Below are positions 45,044-56,520 of a stretch of DNA of 64,000 nucleotides, piece after piece; the stretch's first letter is position 1, and each line of letters opens with the position of its first letter. The stretch is from Micrasema longulum. Taxonomy: Eukaryota; Arthropoda; Insecta; Trichoptera; Brachycentridae. The translations under genes were made by a program, and so were the position numbers. The notes below the pieces were generated by a model. That model worked only from the letters and a program-made list of their open reading frames with translations, did not search any database and was not told the DNA's origin. Where the stretch lies: positions 182,521 to 246,520 of the forward strand of contig JAGVSM010000184.1 of NCBI GenBank assembly GCA_022494885.1, in the 5' to 3' direction.

Positions 45044-45838
45044 TAGGCCTCGATTATGATGCGACGATAAAGACGTCATACTTTCACCTTGACGGTAAAG
45101 TTGAAGATAAATTACCTGGGCCTCGATTACGATGGGAAGATAAAGACGTCATATTTTCACCTTGTCGGTATAGTTGAAGATAAATTCTCTTTAGCGATTA
45201 CGAAGATACACTACCGACCCTCCACGTTTAAGATTTGATGTTAGTACATCGGTTTATACCGACGGGTCTAGAACCCCTCGATACGTTTATCTACGCCTTA
45301 AAAATGACAAAACAATTGTTTCACCTACCAATTTTTATTTTAATTACGATTTATTTAAATTTTAAATCGTTTTGGTATTGGCACTTTTTTCTTAAAAGCC
45401 CATTCAAAATACAAGGCAGAAATAAGTAAATTTTGAAGTCGAATGAAATTTTGACATAACTGTCAGTTTCCGAAATGAGTGGCTAGATGTAAAAAATAAT
45501 GTAGGTAGATTCCGCCCTATTAATAGATAAGAGTATCTAGGCGTAAGAAAGTTGCCACTATAAAAAAATAATTAGTTATTATATTTTTTCCGTCTGTTTT
45601 ACTATCTTCCGGAGTGTATGGAACGAGACGTTAAAAGAGCCGGCTTTGTAGTCGCTCGGTAGATAAATACAGACGATCGTTAAGCATATCGTCTTGGCAA
45701 GTGTTAAAAGTCTTTTAAAAATCATGTTCAACCAGTACTATTTGCTTGAATTGGGATTTTTTGGAGTTTATAATCGCTTTGAAGTGGGCAATTCACAGAA
45801 GCCTATTCAAAATATAAATGAGATCTTTTTTAAATGTT
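45044..45838 (-). mobile_element. hAT-like element T2, left part (interrupted by a LINE)
   Basis: Inverted relative to T1: it starts with the TIR (AGGCCTCGATTATGATG at about 45053) and continues through the T1-like interior to CAGAAGCCTATTCAAAATAT and AAATGTT at 45838. The terminal 72 bases are tandemly duplicated (second copy from 45116). The other end of the element resumes at 50363. Confidence 0.7.
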
Positions 45839-46159
45839 TTTGACATTTTATTTTTTGACATTTTATTTTTTTTTGCACCACAACAGGCCAGGAGGCCTAA
45901 TTACAGTGGTGAATTACATCACAGAGCACCCAGGGCTTGAGAAAAATCACATTTTATTTTTTTTTATTTTTTTTAATATTTTTTTTATTATTTATTTATT
46001 TAGTTCTGTATTACATAGTCTAATATATATTTACAACACAATATTTACATCTATACTTATTCTAACATTATTTATCACTATTATACACTTAAAATCCTAA
46101 TTTATAATATTCACTGTTTCATATGTACATTTTCATTAATTATATTCACTATTTACTAC

Positions 46160-47460
46160 CTAATATTTTTCACATATATACTTTTTACATTTAATTTTAA
46201 ATATATTTACATTAATTTCATTTTTTATGCTTTCTGGCATTTCTTCAAACAGTTTTATTCCTTTGTACATAAGGCAGTTCTGGGACATTGCTTTTGATTT
46301 TTTTTCCAGTCTTATATTTTTAGATCCTCTTGTTGCATAGTTATGAAAGAACTCATTATTTTTTAGTTTATTTTGAAAATATCTCGGAACTTTTCCTTTA
46401 ATAATTTTGTTTATTTCATTGGTAACATTGAATTTGATTCTTTGATCAATTGTCATGAAATCTAGAAGTTGAATCATTTTCTTAACATTCGTTCGTCTCC
46501 CACGTCTTAATATTATCCTCATCGCTTTGTTTTGTATTATTTGGAGTCTCTTTAGATCTCCCTCATTACTTAAATATAAAATACTGGAGCAATAATCAAT
46601 GTGGGGAACGATAATACTTTTAAATATCAGCAGAGAGGTTTTAATGTCTAATTTATTCCTTATCCTTCCTAACAGGGATACCTTCTTTGCGATTTTCTTA
46701 CTCGTATAGTCTGCATTTTTTGAAAAAGATAATTTAGAGTCAATCCAAACTCCTAGATATTTTATGCTTTCAACATTCTCAAGAACTTCTCCATCTAATT
46801 CAACACTGTGATCACTGTTAAAACAGCGTTTCTTACCCATTATCATACATTTTGTTTTTCCTACATTTAGTTTTAGCTTATTTGCTTTAAGCCATTTGGA
46901 GACTGTTTTTAATTCTGCATTTATTTTCCTTATTGCTGAATCATATTCGTTATCAGCTACATAAATTAAGGTATCATCTGCAAAAAGTCGAACTTGGCAA
47001 TCAGACAATGTTAAAGTCATATCATTTATGTACAAAATAAACAAAAGTGGTCCCAGAACAGATCCTTGTGGAACTCCCAAATCATTTTTTTGTTGATCTG
47101 ACGTTTTATTATTAACCTTTGTCATTTGCATGCGATTGTTGAGGTAATTTTCAAACCATTTTATTTCCGTGTTTTTAATACCAATATTTTTTAATTTTTT
47201 AATGATTATATTTCGGTCAATAGTTTCGAACGCTCTTTTAAAATCTAAAAAAACTGCAACTACATATTTATTTTTATCGATGTTCTCTTTCCAGTCATCT
47301 ATAACAATATTAAGGGCCATTTCACATGAATTTTTAAACCTAAATCCCGATTGTTGATCACATAAAATATTATTTACATCTAAAAATTTTGTAAGCTGCA
47401 TCTTTACTACTTTTTCCAGAACTTGTTCATATTTTGGTAGAGTATTTATAGGTCTAAAAT
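46160..47460 (-). pseudogene. LINE ORF2, reverse transcriptase part
   Basis: The 413-residue frame (47401-46160) holds RT motif A FLDFKRAFETID (catalytic Asp 53), motif B GVPQGSVLGP (109-118), motif C FADD (140-143) and motif E YLGVWID (215-221), then the thumb with HIDYCSSILY and QNKAMRIILRRG and a conserved C-terminal end. It uses the LINE RNA as template for target-primed reverse transcription. Upstream coding continues in this frame to about 47466, where an 8-T run (47468-47475) marks a frameshift, so the ATG at 47401 is not a genuine start. The residues needed for catalysis are intact, but the ORF is cut off from its endonuclease half. Confidence 0.9.
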
Positions 47461-47500
47461 CATCACATTTTTTTTGGTTGTTTTATTTTTGGTATGGGAA

Positions 47501-48937
47501 CTACTGTAGATATCTTCCACTTCTCGGAAAAACTCCTGTTTTAAGTGATTCATTAATTATTTCTACAAAAGTTTTTCCAATTACAGCAAAAGCATCACAC
47601 ATCAAATTTATGGTTATTCCATCGGGACTTGCCTTGGATGTCATAGATTTTAGAATAGCGAGTAATTTTTGTTCACATATTTCTTCAAAAGCAAAGTCAT
47701 TATATAAATGCACATTATTATTTTGTTCTGCTTCTTCCACCGGAATACTCTCATTTATTTCAATTATGCTTTTTATATAGTAGGTGTTAAAACGATTTGC
47801 CAAGCTTCTGTCGTCTCCCAAGTCCTTTGGAAATTCTATATTTTCATCAATATTGGTAATTGGTTCACTTTTGATCATACCTTTAATATTTTTCCACAAT
47901 CCTTTTGAGTTATTTTTGCTTTTTTCGATTTTACAAACATAATAATTATTTTTGTTTTCTTTTAGTGCTTTGACATATTTGTTTCTACTTTTTTTATAGT
48001 TTTCCCAGTCTATGTGGCTTCCCGTGAGCTTTGTTAATTTATAGTACTTATCTCTTTCCATTCGCATTATTTTTAAGTCTTTAGAGTACCATTTGTTGTA
48101 CGGTTTGTTTATTATTTTCATTTCTGGTATAACTGTATTGACAGTTTTTTCAATGAACTGTATCATTTTATTAACTTTTTCTTCGAATGAAAGTTCGCTC
48201 AAGTTTGACCATTGATTTTCTTCTAATTTTTTTAGAAAAGATACTTTATCATAACATTTGAAGTTTTTTATGTATTTACATCCATGAATATTATCTTGTT
48301 TAAAGCCTTCTAATCCTATTTCAATTGTATTGTGGTCCGTGATCTTATAATCGTCAACTATTTTTACATTCAGATTAAAATCATTACTTATAACATAGTC
48401 AATTAAAGTTGAGGATGTCTCTGTAACTCTTGTATCATTTGTTACTAGTTGTTTCATACCGTTTTGTCGTATTATTTTCAGTACCTTTTTGGTATAGGTA
48501 TCATTACTTTGATTTAGATTTATGTTGAAGTCACCTGCAATCACATTAATATTTTTTTCTATCAGCACATTTTGGCACCATTCATCAAAATATTCTAGGA
48601 ATTTTTTAGCACTTGAATTTGGTGATCTGTATATTACACAGTAATATCCCTTTCTCGGTCCTTTTCTAATCTTTATTCCTAATATCCAGTACTCTCTCTC
48701 ATACGATTCATTAGTCACTTCATCAAATATGATTCCTTGTTTGATAATTATTATTACCCCCCCTGTATGTCTGCTATTTGAGTCACACCTTACTGTAGTA
48801 TACCCTTTGTAATTTATTTCAAAATCTTGTATGTCTTCCGTAACATGGGTTTCACTTAACATTAACATCAGCGGTTTAGATTTTTCCAGTAATATTTGTA
48901 CTTCTTCGTGGTGCGAAATAAGACTTTCTATGTTCAT
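47501..48937 (-). pseudogene. LINE ORF2, apurinic/apyrimidinic-type endonuclease part
   Basis: 478 residues with the endonuclease/exonuclease/phosphatase signature: SETHV (28-32), YRSPNSS (103-109), AGDFN (134-138), SSTLIDYV (175-182) and TDHN (200-203), covering the Glu, Asp and His catalytic positions. It nicks target DNA to prime reverse transcription. The linker before the RT follows. A one-base loss near 47525 shifts the frame after KTGVFP and ends the ORF; the correct frame continues for about 50 bases before a second shift. The start at 48937 is close behind the ORF1 zinc-knuckle frame end (48967). Confidence 0.88.
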
Positions 48938-48966
48938 GTATAGTATTATTTCACTTTTGTATTTTT

Positions 48967-49919
48967 TTATAAAAAAGAATATTTATTTTTTTCGTTTTCA
49001 ATCTTTTTCTTATAAACTGCGCAGTCGTAACTCCATGCTGCATGGTTTGTGTCTATATTAAGTTTTAGTAAATTTTTTGCCGTAGTGCAATTGATGCATT
49101 TTTCATTTCCTGCGGGTTCTTTACACTCCCTACTTTTGTGGTCACCCATACATTTCGGGCACGTCGGATGCTCATGATTGCATTCACTTTCCTTATGATT
49201 GAATCTGTAGCATTTAAAACACCTTCTTACTTCAACAGCATCGTATACCCGATGTTTACTTTTTTATTTTCAATAAATCTTTTGTGTGTCGCTCCATCCA
49301 CCTCAAGATATATGGTAAAATTATCGAATTCTTTTTTCGGTGAAGAATATATGTTAACGACATTTATTAATTTAGGTTTATATTCCTCCATGAAGTCATT
49401 TTGGTTTAATATATTATGTAATATTTCATCCTCAGAATATTTTTGAGATATATTTATTATTTTTAATCTTGGTAATCTTTCTTTTGGTATTTTAAATTTA
49501 TATTTATCTCCTATTTGAGTTTGAATAGTTTCTATTTTTTTATTGTTTTTACATTCCAGAATGACTTTTCCGTTCCGAGCATTTTTTATTCCCGTAATGC
49601 CAGTTATTACTGGGTCAATCTTTTTTTTTATTTCTTCAATGGTTTTTTTTGTTGTTTGCTGTTCTTTTGGCTCGATTATTATAATTTCCGCCTTGTGCGT
49701 TATCTTTTCTTTGCTTTGAATATTTATTGATTTGAAAACATTGTTTTCCCCACTTATTTCGGCCATTTTAGCCGCCATTATGCTTATAACTCCTAGTATT
49801 TCAGTGCTTTTAGGAATTAATTTATTGATTTGCTCCTTAGTCAACTTTGTTGATGCATCTGTTATACACTCTTGTAGTGCTTTAACAGCATTTTTGGCAT
49901 CTGCAATATACAATTCCAT
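48967..49919 (-). pseudogene. LINE ORF1, gag-like nucleic-acid-binding protein
   Basis: The first frame (49919-49227, 230 residues) begins MELYIADAKNAVKAL and has a helical N-terminus and an RRM-like block (GKVILECKNNKKIETIQTQI, ERLPRLKIINI). A frameshift near 49240 moves coding to the next frame, which carries zinc knuckles RCFKCYRFNHKESEC and CPKCMGDHKSREC and a third partial CINC. Non-LTR ORF1 proteins bind the element RNA. The knuckle arrangement C-x2-C-x4-H-x4-C matches Jockey/R1-type gag. Confidence 0.82.
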
Positions 49920-50286
49920 ATTTACTGCCCTCTATTGGTAGGAACCCGAACAGAATGTGCACTGTGTGTAATGGTTTATATTTTCACTGTTTTGCCCTCT
50001 GTTGCTATTTACCGAAACTACTTTGTAATTTGCAACAATATGTAAATCATTATAACTCAAATCAAAAATATTTCTAATATTAGGGTTTACGACCTTTTCC
50101 ACTCGTTTTTCAGTCTTCCCTACACCGTCACGGTAAATCTTAAAGTTATTTTACTATAAACTTCCTTTTTTATTTTTATTTCACTTCTTTTAACGTTAGA
50201 ATTTAAATAGATCTTACACTGACATATTATCACCTGTCACTTTGATCACAATCCAAAATTTATACGATGTTCCGTTCGATGTTTGT

Positions 50287-50362
50287 GTTCTCACCGGGAA
50301 TCGAACCCGGAACCTTCCGTGCGTGAGTCAAGCGTCTTGACCACTACACCACGGAGGCCGCC
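50287..50362 (-). other. tRNA-like sequence at the LINE 5' end
   Basis: The minus strand reads GGCCTCCGTGGTGTAGTGGT (box A-like, 50341-50351), CAAGACGCTTGACTCACGCA and GGTTCGATTCC (box B, 50297-50307) with a good T-arm (CCGGG/CCCGG). The acceptor stem does not pair, so it is not a functional tRNA. It begins at the boundary of the insertion, so it belongs to the LINE's 5' UTR or is a SINE head joined to it. It would provide an internal RNA polymerase III promoter. Confidence 0.65.
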
Positions 50363-50546
50363 AATGTTAATGCAGTAAGGAAGGCGCACTAATTTTTGCG
50401 GTCATTCATTGGTTCGTTTTGATCATATGATGTCGAGATGACAAGTAGGTAGAACAAACCGAAGAAGATAAAGATAATAAAGGAGTTAAGTATACCGTCT
50501 CGATATATACAGATGAAGATAGCGTTCATCATTGAGGCCCTAGGGG
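50363..50546 (-). mobile_element. hAT-like element T2, right part
   Basis: Continues T2 after the LINE: AATGTTAATGCAGTAAGG, GGTCATTCATTGGTTCG, CATATGATGTCGAGATG and GTATACCGTCTCGATATATA, down to the TIR ATTGAGGCCCTAG. Collinear with the reverse complement of 8301-8485 of T1. Confidence 0.75.
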
Positions 50547-51158
50547 GCGATTATAAACTCTATCTTCATTGGTATGTATCGAGACGGTATATTTTACTAT
50601 CTCTATCTATCTCGGTATAACGAAGCCGGGTCTAAAAACATGTCGATATGGTTTCCAGGAAGATTTGGCTATGGATGAAAAAAAATTGTGATTTTAAATT
50701 AATTTTTCATAGTGGCAACATTTCTTTACGTTCCTATTGCACATTACGGCGCGTGCGCATTATGTCATCTCAAACGTCAAATGAGCTGACGCAGGCACGG
50801 TAATTATCTCGATTTTTCAAATCTTAACCGCTATGTAGTGCTGTCAATGCTGCGTTAACTGTCAAACTTTAACCCGCTCTCAATGTCAAATTAAAATTGA
50901 CATATTTCTCTTTCGTATTTTAAAAAGGCTTCTGTGATAAAAAGTAGCGACCTCAAAATGATTTAAAATACAAATTAAAGCAAAAAGGGCTCGTTTAAAC
51001 ATGATTTTTGTCACTTCCAGCTTTCAGTGCGCAGATATGAACACAGTGAGATACAAGAGTCCTCGATAGCTATCGATGTACTTTCCTCAAAACTCGAAGA
51101 TACGCGGTCGAAAGCAAAGGTATGACTTCAATATCCTTCGATCGTAATCATCCCCCAG
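50541..51158. mobile_element. hAT-like element T3
   Basis: The left end TAGGGGGCGATTATAAACTC and the right end in reverse CTGGGGGATGATTACGATCG are inverted repeats. The inner part shares GAGACGGTATA and GGCTTCTGTGATAAAAAGTA with T1. It abuts T2 end to end, with no spacer. Confidence 0.6.
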
Positions 51159-52039
51159 GCACTGGTAGTGACTTAAATAATTATCGTTGTTTCTAAAATT
51201 TAATTAGCATGTGAAGTTTAATATCTTCATACGTGAAATGCGATCGGCAGGCTAACTTCTTAAAACTGCTATATTTCTTAGTTTTTTAAAGTATTATATT
51301 TTTTCCGGGCGCATGCTATATTTAAAAAAATTATTTTCATTAATTGATGAAATAAATTATTAATGAACGTAATAATCGATTATGATTTAATCACAAATAT
51401 TAAATGCTATAGAAAATTCAGTACAGTTTATTTGTGAGTACTTTTCATTATGAATTTACCGTTCTAATGCTAATGATGCTATCACATTTTGCCGGTGTCC
51501 GCTTGTGAATTTATCTCGATATTAAAGGGACATTCTATCTTGACCAAAACATATAACCCGGGAGATTTTATCAACGATTTCGAATCGATTCTTAGTTTTT
51601 TCTCCAAATTCGAATACCGTGTAAATTAACCGTGTCACTGTTGATTGCTGATGCCGCTTGTATCCCTACAAGGAACCTAACCTCGTTTAAAACTTTTCTT
51701 TTTAAAATTAATTATACTATCTTATCTTGCGAATTCAGTTCACATTCTTTAACGTTTAAAACAATAGTGTACGTACAGCATTTTAATGTAATTTGATCAC
51801 GAAAACCTTAAATAATTCATTAACCCCTTTGTTTGTGTTTTATTTAGAGACTATAAATATTTCATTTAAGTCTAAATAGCATTAAAAAAAGATCGTTCGT
51901 TAATGTCAATTAAGGTTGCAAATTAACGACGACGGAATTTAAAACATGTGAACAATACAGTATTTAAACTTATTGCGGGTGAAGTGAACAAAAGAATTAA
52001 ATGTTTAAACTTTTGTATTCAACTTTTGTACTCATTAAA
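51159..52039. other. Intronic AT-rich stretch
   Basis: Nothing recognised on either strand. Confidence 0.35.
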
Positions 52040-52145
52040 CACTTAAACCAGCCAATGACAGATATTAAGCCCTGTAAATACCTAGACTTCCATATTCGTT
52101 TCTCAAAAATGTTTTCTCTCTCTGTTGCAACAAATTTAAACTCCG
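52040..52145 (-). repeat. Family R (copy 9, partial, inverted)
   Basis: Minus strand: TTGCAACAGAGAGAGAAAAC, GAATATGGAAGTCTAGGTAT, AGGGCTTAATATCTGTCATT, then truncation. Confidence 0.6.
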
Positions 52146-52199
52146 AAAAACTTTAAGGTGAAACGCCATTAAATTTTTAAAAATTAAAAAAACTAGGAA

Positions 52200-52860
52200 A
52201 AAAGGTTTTTGGATTATACTGATTACAGAACTATAATAAAGGCAACGTGCGGCATCCATTTTAAAGCCTCTCATAATTTCACAGAAATAGTTATTGAGAG
52301 TAATGTCCCAGCGCCCTCCAACATACCCTTCAGAACAGTTGTTCCAATACATGAAGGTTCTGGATATGAGACAACTGTACCTAAAAGAAGCACTTACATA
52401 CTTCTGGTCGAACAATGAGGAGAGGTCGCAGCAAAGTGTCCGTGCGAGGTTTTCCCAGAGCATGAATTATGTCATACCCAAACCCGTATCTTTGTTCAGA
52501 GACATCTCTCATTTGACGCATCGAGAGTGTTCAATAGTTTGGAAGAGCGTATTAAGCTCTCAAGGACAAAAACTATTTTCAAGAAAGTAGTTAAGGACTG
52601 GATTTTCCTTAGTGGGAGGGATTTGAGTAGGAAACTCCTTGATAATTTTCCGAATGTTTGAGTTTACTGTTTACCATATTGATGTGCCATATATATGTTT
52701 TTTGAATTATTTTTTGTGTTTCTGATGCTATATTTGAGGTGATATACTTATGTGTATGTGTCAACTAATTGCTCGTCCCATCTCAACACAGGACTTTTAG
52801 TCCCATGGAGTTGGGACTTATGTCTCAAATTATGTACAATAAACTTATATATGTAAATAA
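52200..52860 (+). pseudogene. LINE L-c C-terminal fragment and 3' UTR (copy 2)
   Basis: Frames on the + strand read PPTYPSEQLFQYMKVLDMRQ, LYLKEALTYFWSNNEE, then after a frameshift VQRHLSHLTHRVFNSLEERI-like sequence. The 3' UTR GATGTGCCATATATATG and CACAGGACTTTTAGTCCC match 38520-38700. It ends near ATAAACTTATATATG. Confidence 0.6.
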
Positions 52861-54359
52861 ATAAGTAAATGAAATTTAAATGTCAGTTAAGTCAGTTACT
52901 TACAGTCAGTCAGTTACTATGGAATTACATCAAGAATTGTCAATAAATAATTTAATAGTCAGTTGATTTACTTTGCCTGCGATAGGCTCATTTTAAGTTA
53001 CATATAAATAAATGAGAGATATATATAATTCAACAAATTAAAATATATAAAATAAATTAATCAAAATCACTCGCAAATGAGTGGAGGCGTATAACAAAAA
53101 AATATTTATCTTTTGTTTTTTTCAAATCGTATGTGAAAAGTTTGTTTAAATGTAGGTAAAGTAAAAATGGGTTTATTTAACTGTTGATGGTTGTTTGACT
53201 ACTATGTAGTCAAACAGTTATCACCACAAATAGTTGGTGTTCCGCTCTTAAAACACGACATTATTGCTTGTGTATTATATTGTCGCCCTAACTTATAAAA
53301 CTCGTAAATCAATTCAATCCACAAATAATTCAAATTAATATTTAAGCGTTTTCTTTTAGGACTTTAAATAATCTGTACGTGTGTAAAACTTGTATATCCA
53401 TACAGTTTTGCATTATTTAAAAAAAAACTTCGTTACTGAAGTTAAAACTGTTTCTATTTTCCCCGAAAAGTTGGATTTACTAGTTAGGCTGACGATATAC
53501 CATATAATGATAGGGCAAAACAAAAATAAACGTGTATGTTTTTTAACCTGACAATTTTTAAATTTGTATGTAATTTTATGGTACATGTGTTTTTTAAGTT
53601 TGTTTATTTATAGGGTTATTAAAAAAATCGTTTGTGTAGGCCGTCTCCTTGTTTTCTAATGCATACTTAACTATTTAAAAAAAAAAAACTTGAAATAGCT
53701 GAAAACATTATGTTCTTCCCAATTTTAAGTGCTTTTCTTTGACGCCTGCTTTAATACATTTTTGTCTTTCCAAGAATTAGAAAGCCTAATTCAAGTAATA
53801 AAATTACCAGTCTTATAAAATCATGTTATTTCGCTGAGGCATAAAAATAAAGATAACAATTAGAGCTTTATTTATATTCAATGTCACCCCTTTACCCCAT
53901 AAATGTTATTTTAGTGTTTGCTGTCGTGTACTAAAACACCAAATTTAAGTTTTTTTATACTCCACGCGACAATTTTAATTCCATAATATGCGAGTATATT
54001 AATTGTGCTCTTTTTTAAACGTGTTTTTTGTAATTTTCAAGTAATATTTATTCACTCAAAACTTCAAGTACAAAGAATAAGTACTTGACGAACTTATTGC
54101 TAAAAGCAATATCTTCCAGTTAACGAAAAAACAGACTGGTCAAAAGAAGAGTTGATCAAATTTTGTACTAAAAAAACAAATATATATCAAAAGATACATA
54201 CAAAAATTAAAAATAACCTTATTAATTCAAACTAATAGCTGTTTTTCGATTGGTAAATAAGGCTTGCACATATTAACTTTTTTAAATATAAATTATGTCA
54301 TACATATTAAATGATGAGGAATGTGGAATCAAGGAACCAAGGATAGAAAAAGGGATAAG
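52861..54359. other. Intronic AT-rich stretch with a small hairpin and a repeat tail
   Basis: ATGGAATTACATCAAGAATT at 52919-52938 is another copy of the hairpin-element tail. A perfect 11-bp hairpin TGTTTGACTAC/GTAGTCAAACA lies at 53192-53216. No gene seen. Confidence 0.4.
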
Positions 54360-55267
54360 AATATATATTTTTTTTAAAAACAGTAAAATTCAGGAAGTTC
54401 AGAATTCTAGGGATATTTTATAAAGTTTCAGACGTTTCTTGAAGGTGACTAGAGAAGGTGCATTTTTTATATGAAGAGGTAGCTCATTCCAAAGTTTAGC
54501 ACCTTGAACGGAAAAGGAATAGCTAAAAAAATATGTGCTATGTCGAGGAATGGAAAGTGTTCTCTCCTGTGAAGAGCGAAGCGAAAGACCGTGCACAGAA
54601 AGGTAAATGAAATTCTTAGCAAGATATTTTGGAGCGCAAGGGTTGTGAATAATACTATAAAGAATTGAAAGAGATTGAAAGTTTATGCGCTGATAAAAAT
54701 TAAGCCACTTGAGTTCGGAGCGAAAGGGTAATACATGGTCATGCTTTTTGAGATTGGAAATAAAGCGGATGCGTTGATTCTGCAAACGCTCCAGACGATC
54801 CATGAGTTCCGTATTCGCGTCCAGATAGCAAATAATAGCATAGGCACAGATAAGACAATATAATAGATCGGTACAGATTTTTTTGGTTGTGGTTGGAAGA
54901 AAATTCTGCAGCCTTTTCAATGAATGGAGGGTGCGATTAAACTTCTTCTCAACCTCAGTAATCTGTTCTCGCCACGTTGAGTGTTGGTCCATAATAATGC
55001 CAAAATTTTTAACTGTTTTTGTGAAAGGAATCCCATTCTGTCGATCACTAAGGTAGGAAAAGTTGAGAAATTTAGGAAGGAGATTTGTCTATGGCTACCG
55101 ATTTTATAATCGCCTGGGATTTTTTCGGATTGATCAGTAAGTTGTTTTCTTTGGACCAACAAGAATCGAATTTAAATCAGAGTTTAGCATTTTAAAAGCA
55201 TTACTTATATTTTCAGTATGCAAGTAAATCTGAATATCATCGGCATAGAGATGAAACGAACAGTCTT
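54360..55267 (-). pseudogene. 5'-truncated LINE with YADD box (minus strand)
   Basis: Starts inside the RT at CSFHLYADDIQIYLHTE (about 55263-55213), then reaches a stop after KMLNSDLNSILVGPKK. The next frames give KILALLWTNTQ-type and, at 54992-54399, HSTWREQITEVEKKFNRTLH, LMDRLERLQNQRIRFISNL, GLSLRSSQERTLSIPRHST, GAKLWNELPLHIKNAPSLVT and a natural stop. Sequence upstream of 55267 is unrelated, so truncation was at the RT active site. The last 197 codons are intact, so it is relatively young. Confidence 0.8.
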
Positions 55268-55312
55268 ATTGTAAAGATATTGAATTTATAAAGCTAGGGA
55301 ATAGTATATTTT

Positions 55313-55640
55313 CGACCTCGTGGTGTAGTGGTCAGCGCGTTTGCCTGCCATGCAAGAGGTCTCGGGATCGATTTCCGACGTGGTTGACATAAAATATTGA
55401 TTGAAAAGGGTGCTTTTACACCACTAGAATATTTCATAGTCCCTGGACTAGTACCTGAAGCGTAAGACTGATCATTTTACCTTCATTTAACAAAAAGTAT
55501 CAAGATACACTGCGATTGGTATACCAATGCAGTGCCCTATGCATAATTAGGCGCGGAAAGGGAACGATGAATATATTTACATTGTAATCTACAGTAATGC
55601 TGTATTGTACATTTAAATAAATAAAATAAAAAATAACAAA
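55313..55640 (+). mobile_element. SINE family A, best full-length copy
   Basis: Head: CCTCGTGGTGTAGTGGTCAG (box A), TTTGCCTGCCATGCAAGAGG (glycine-like anticodon arm) and GGGATCGATTTCC (box B-like). Body: GACATAAAATATTGATTG, CATAGTCCCTGGACTAGTAC, ATACCAATGCAGTGCCC. Tail: AAATAAATAAAATAAAAAAT to about 55640. It lies 46 bases downstream of the LINE truncation at 55267. Confidence 0.8.
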
Positions 55641-55857
55641 AAATAACAAAGGATAGTTTAATGCAATTTAAGTTAGTGAAGAAATTTAATGTGTTTTCTT
55701 AAATTAAGCATTCAAAGGTTATAGTCCATTGATGGTCTTAGTCGCTTGATCGACAGGGTTTTTTTGGAACCTTAAACGGATTATTTTAGTACCAAAAGCT
55801 TATATTGAGGTCTTGCTGTTTTTGCCTTGCTTTATTGGGTTCCTTATGTCTTAAACC

Positions 55858-56170
55858 CAATACTCCAATATCCACCGCCAGCAGTCAGATGTTTGATTTT
55901 TTATGGACTTGGTACTTAATAAGTCGTGATATAGGGAACTTTTGATGATGCTTGCTTAGAAGTGAAACTTCCAGATTTGGTAAACTAGTTTATTGCAAAT
56001 AAGGACTATTAACTTTAAGAGACTATTACGGTAGATGCTGTAGGTATATTGTAATTGCCAATGAACAAACCCACACCTCCAAAAAAATCCTAATGTCTTT
56101 AACCTTAAATAACCACCGCTAGCGGTCCGATATTTGGTTTTTTATAGACTTAGTACTCAATAATTTTTAT
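55858..56170 (+). repeat. Direct repeat pair, units about 65 bases
   Basis: Blocks at 55860-55925 and 56105-56170 share ATCCACCGCCAGCAGTC / AACCACCGCTAGCGGTC and TTTTATGGACTTGGTAC / TTTTATAGACTTAGTAC, spaced about 245 bases apart. Possible ends of an unknown element. No coding between them. Confidence 0.5.
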
Positions 56171-56261
56171 TTTTTTTAAAATTTATATGTATTGCAGATA
56201 GAGAACTTTAATAAAGGAAATAAATATTTTTTTAAATTTTTTTATTTATTTATTATTATTT

Positions 56262-56403
56262 AAAAAAATAAAAAATATTTGCGTTCTTATGATATACCCA
56301 AATATTCAATTTTGAGGGACATTTTCAACGAGTTGTAAATTACTCACTACCACGGACCTTTGGCCCGTGAGTCCGAGACACTAGCCACAGGACCACAACC
56401 CTA
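56262..56403 (-). mobile_element. SINE family B (copy 4, internally deleted)
   Basis: Minus strand with head and body, but the block between the head's box B and the body (about 40 bases around the CCCAACTCG region) is missing. GTGAGTAATTTACAACTCG joins directly to the head. Confidence 0.65.
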
Positions 56404-56404
56404 T

Positions 56405-56520
56405 TGGTATATGTTTTTGGAACATTTACATGCCGTGTGATTGCTATTGGCTGTATAAAGAGATTACTTAACACACTGTGTAACATTTACCATTCTGACT
56501 CTATTTGAACTCCATACCGT
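56405..56520 (+). repeat. Family R (copy 10, diverged)
   Basis: GATTGCTATTGGCTG, ACTTAACACACTGTGTAAC and TTTACCATTCTGACTCTATT follow the family order, with many changes and an internal deletion. Confidence 0.4.

Larger units (their letters stand above)
45839..50362 (-). mobile_element. Near full-length non-LTR retrotransposon (LINE) inserted in T2
   Basis: A 4.5 kb minus-strand element flanked by AATGTT (45833-45838 and 50363-50368). Order from the 5' end: tRNA-like segment (50287-50362), 5' UTR, gag-like ORF1 with zinc knuckles, endonuclease, reverse transcriptase, and a 3' UTR with a GGCC-stem hairpin, ending in AAAATGTC repeats. FADD-type RT and no RNase H place it in the broad CR1/Jockey-like group. 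At least three frameshifts make this copy inactive. Confidence 0.85.

Noticed and set aside
50287..50362. A functional tRNA gene on the minus strand
   Set aside because: Box A, box B and the T-arm are good, but the acceptor stem has several mismatches and the segment sits at a retrotransposon boundary. Reported as tRNA-like instead.
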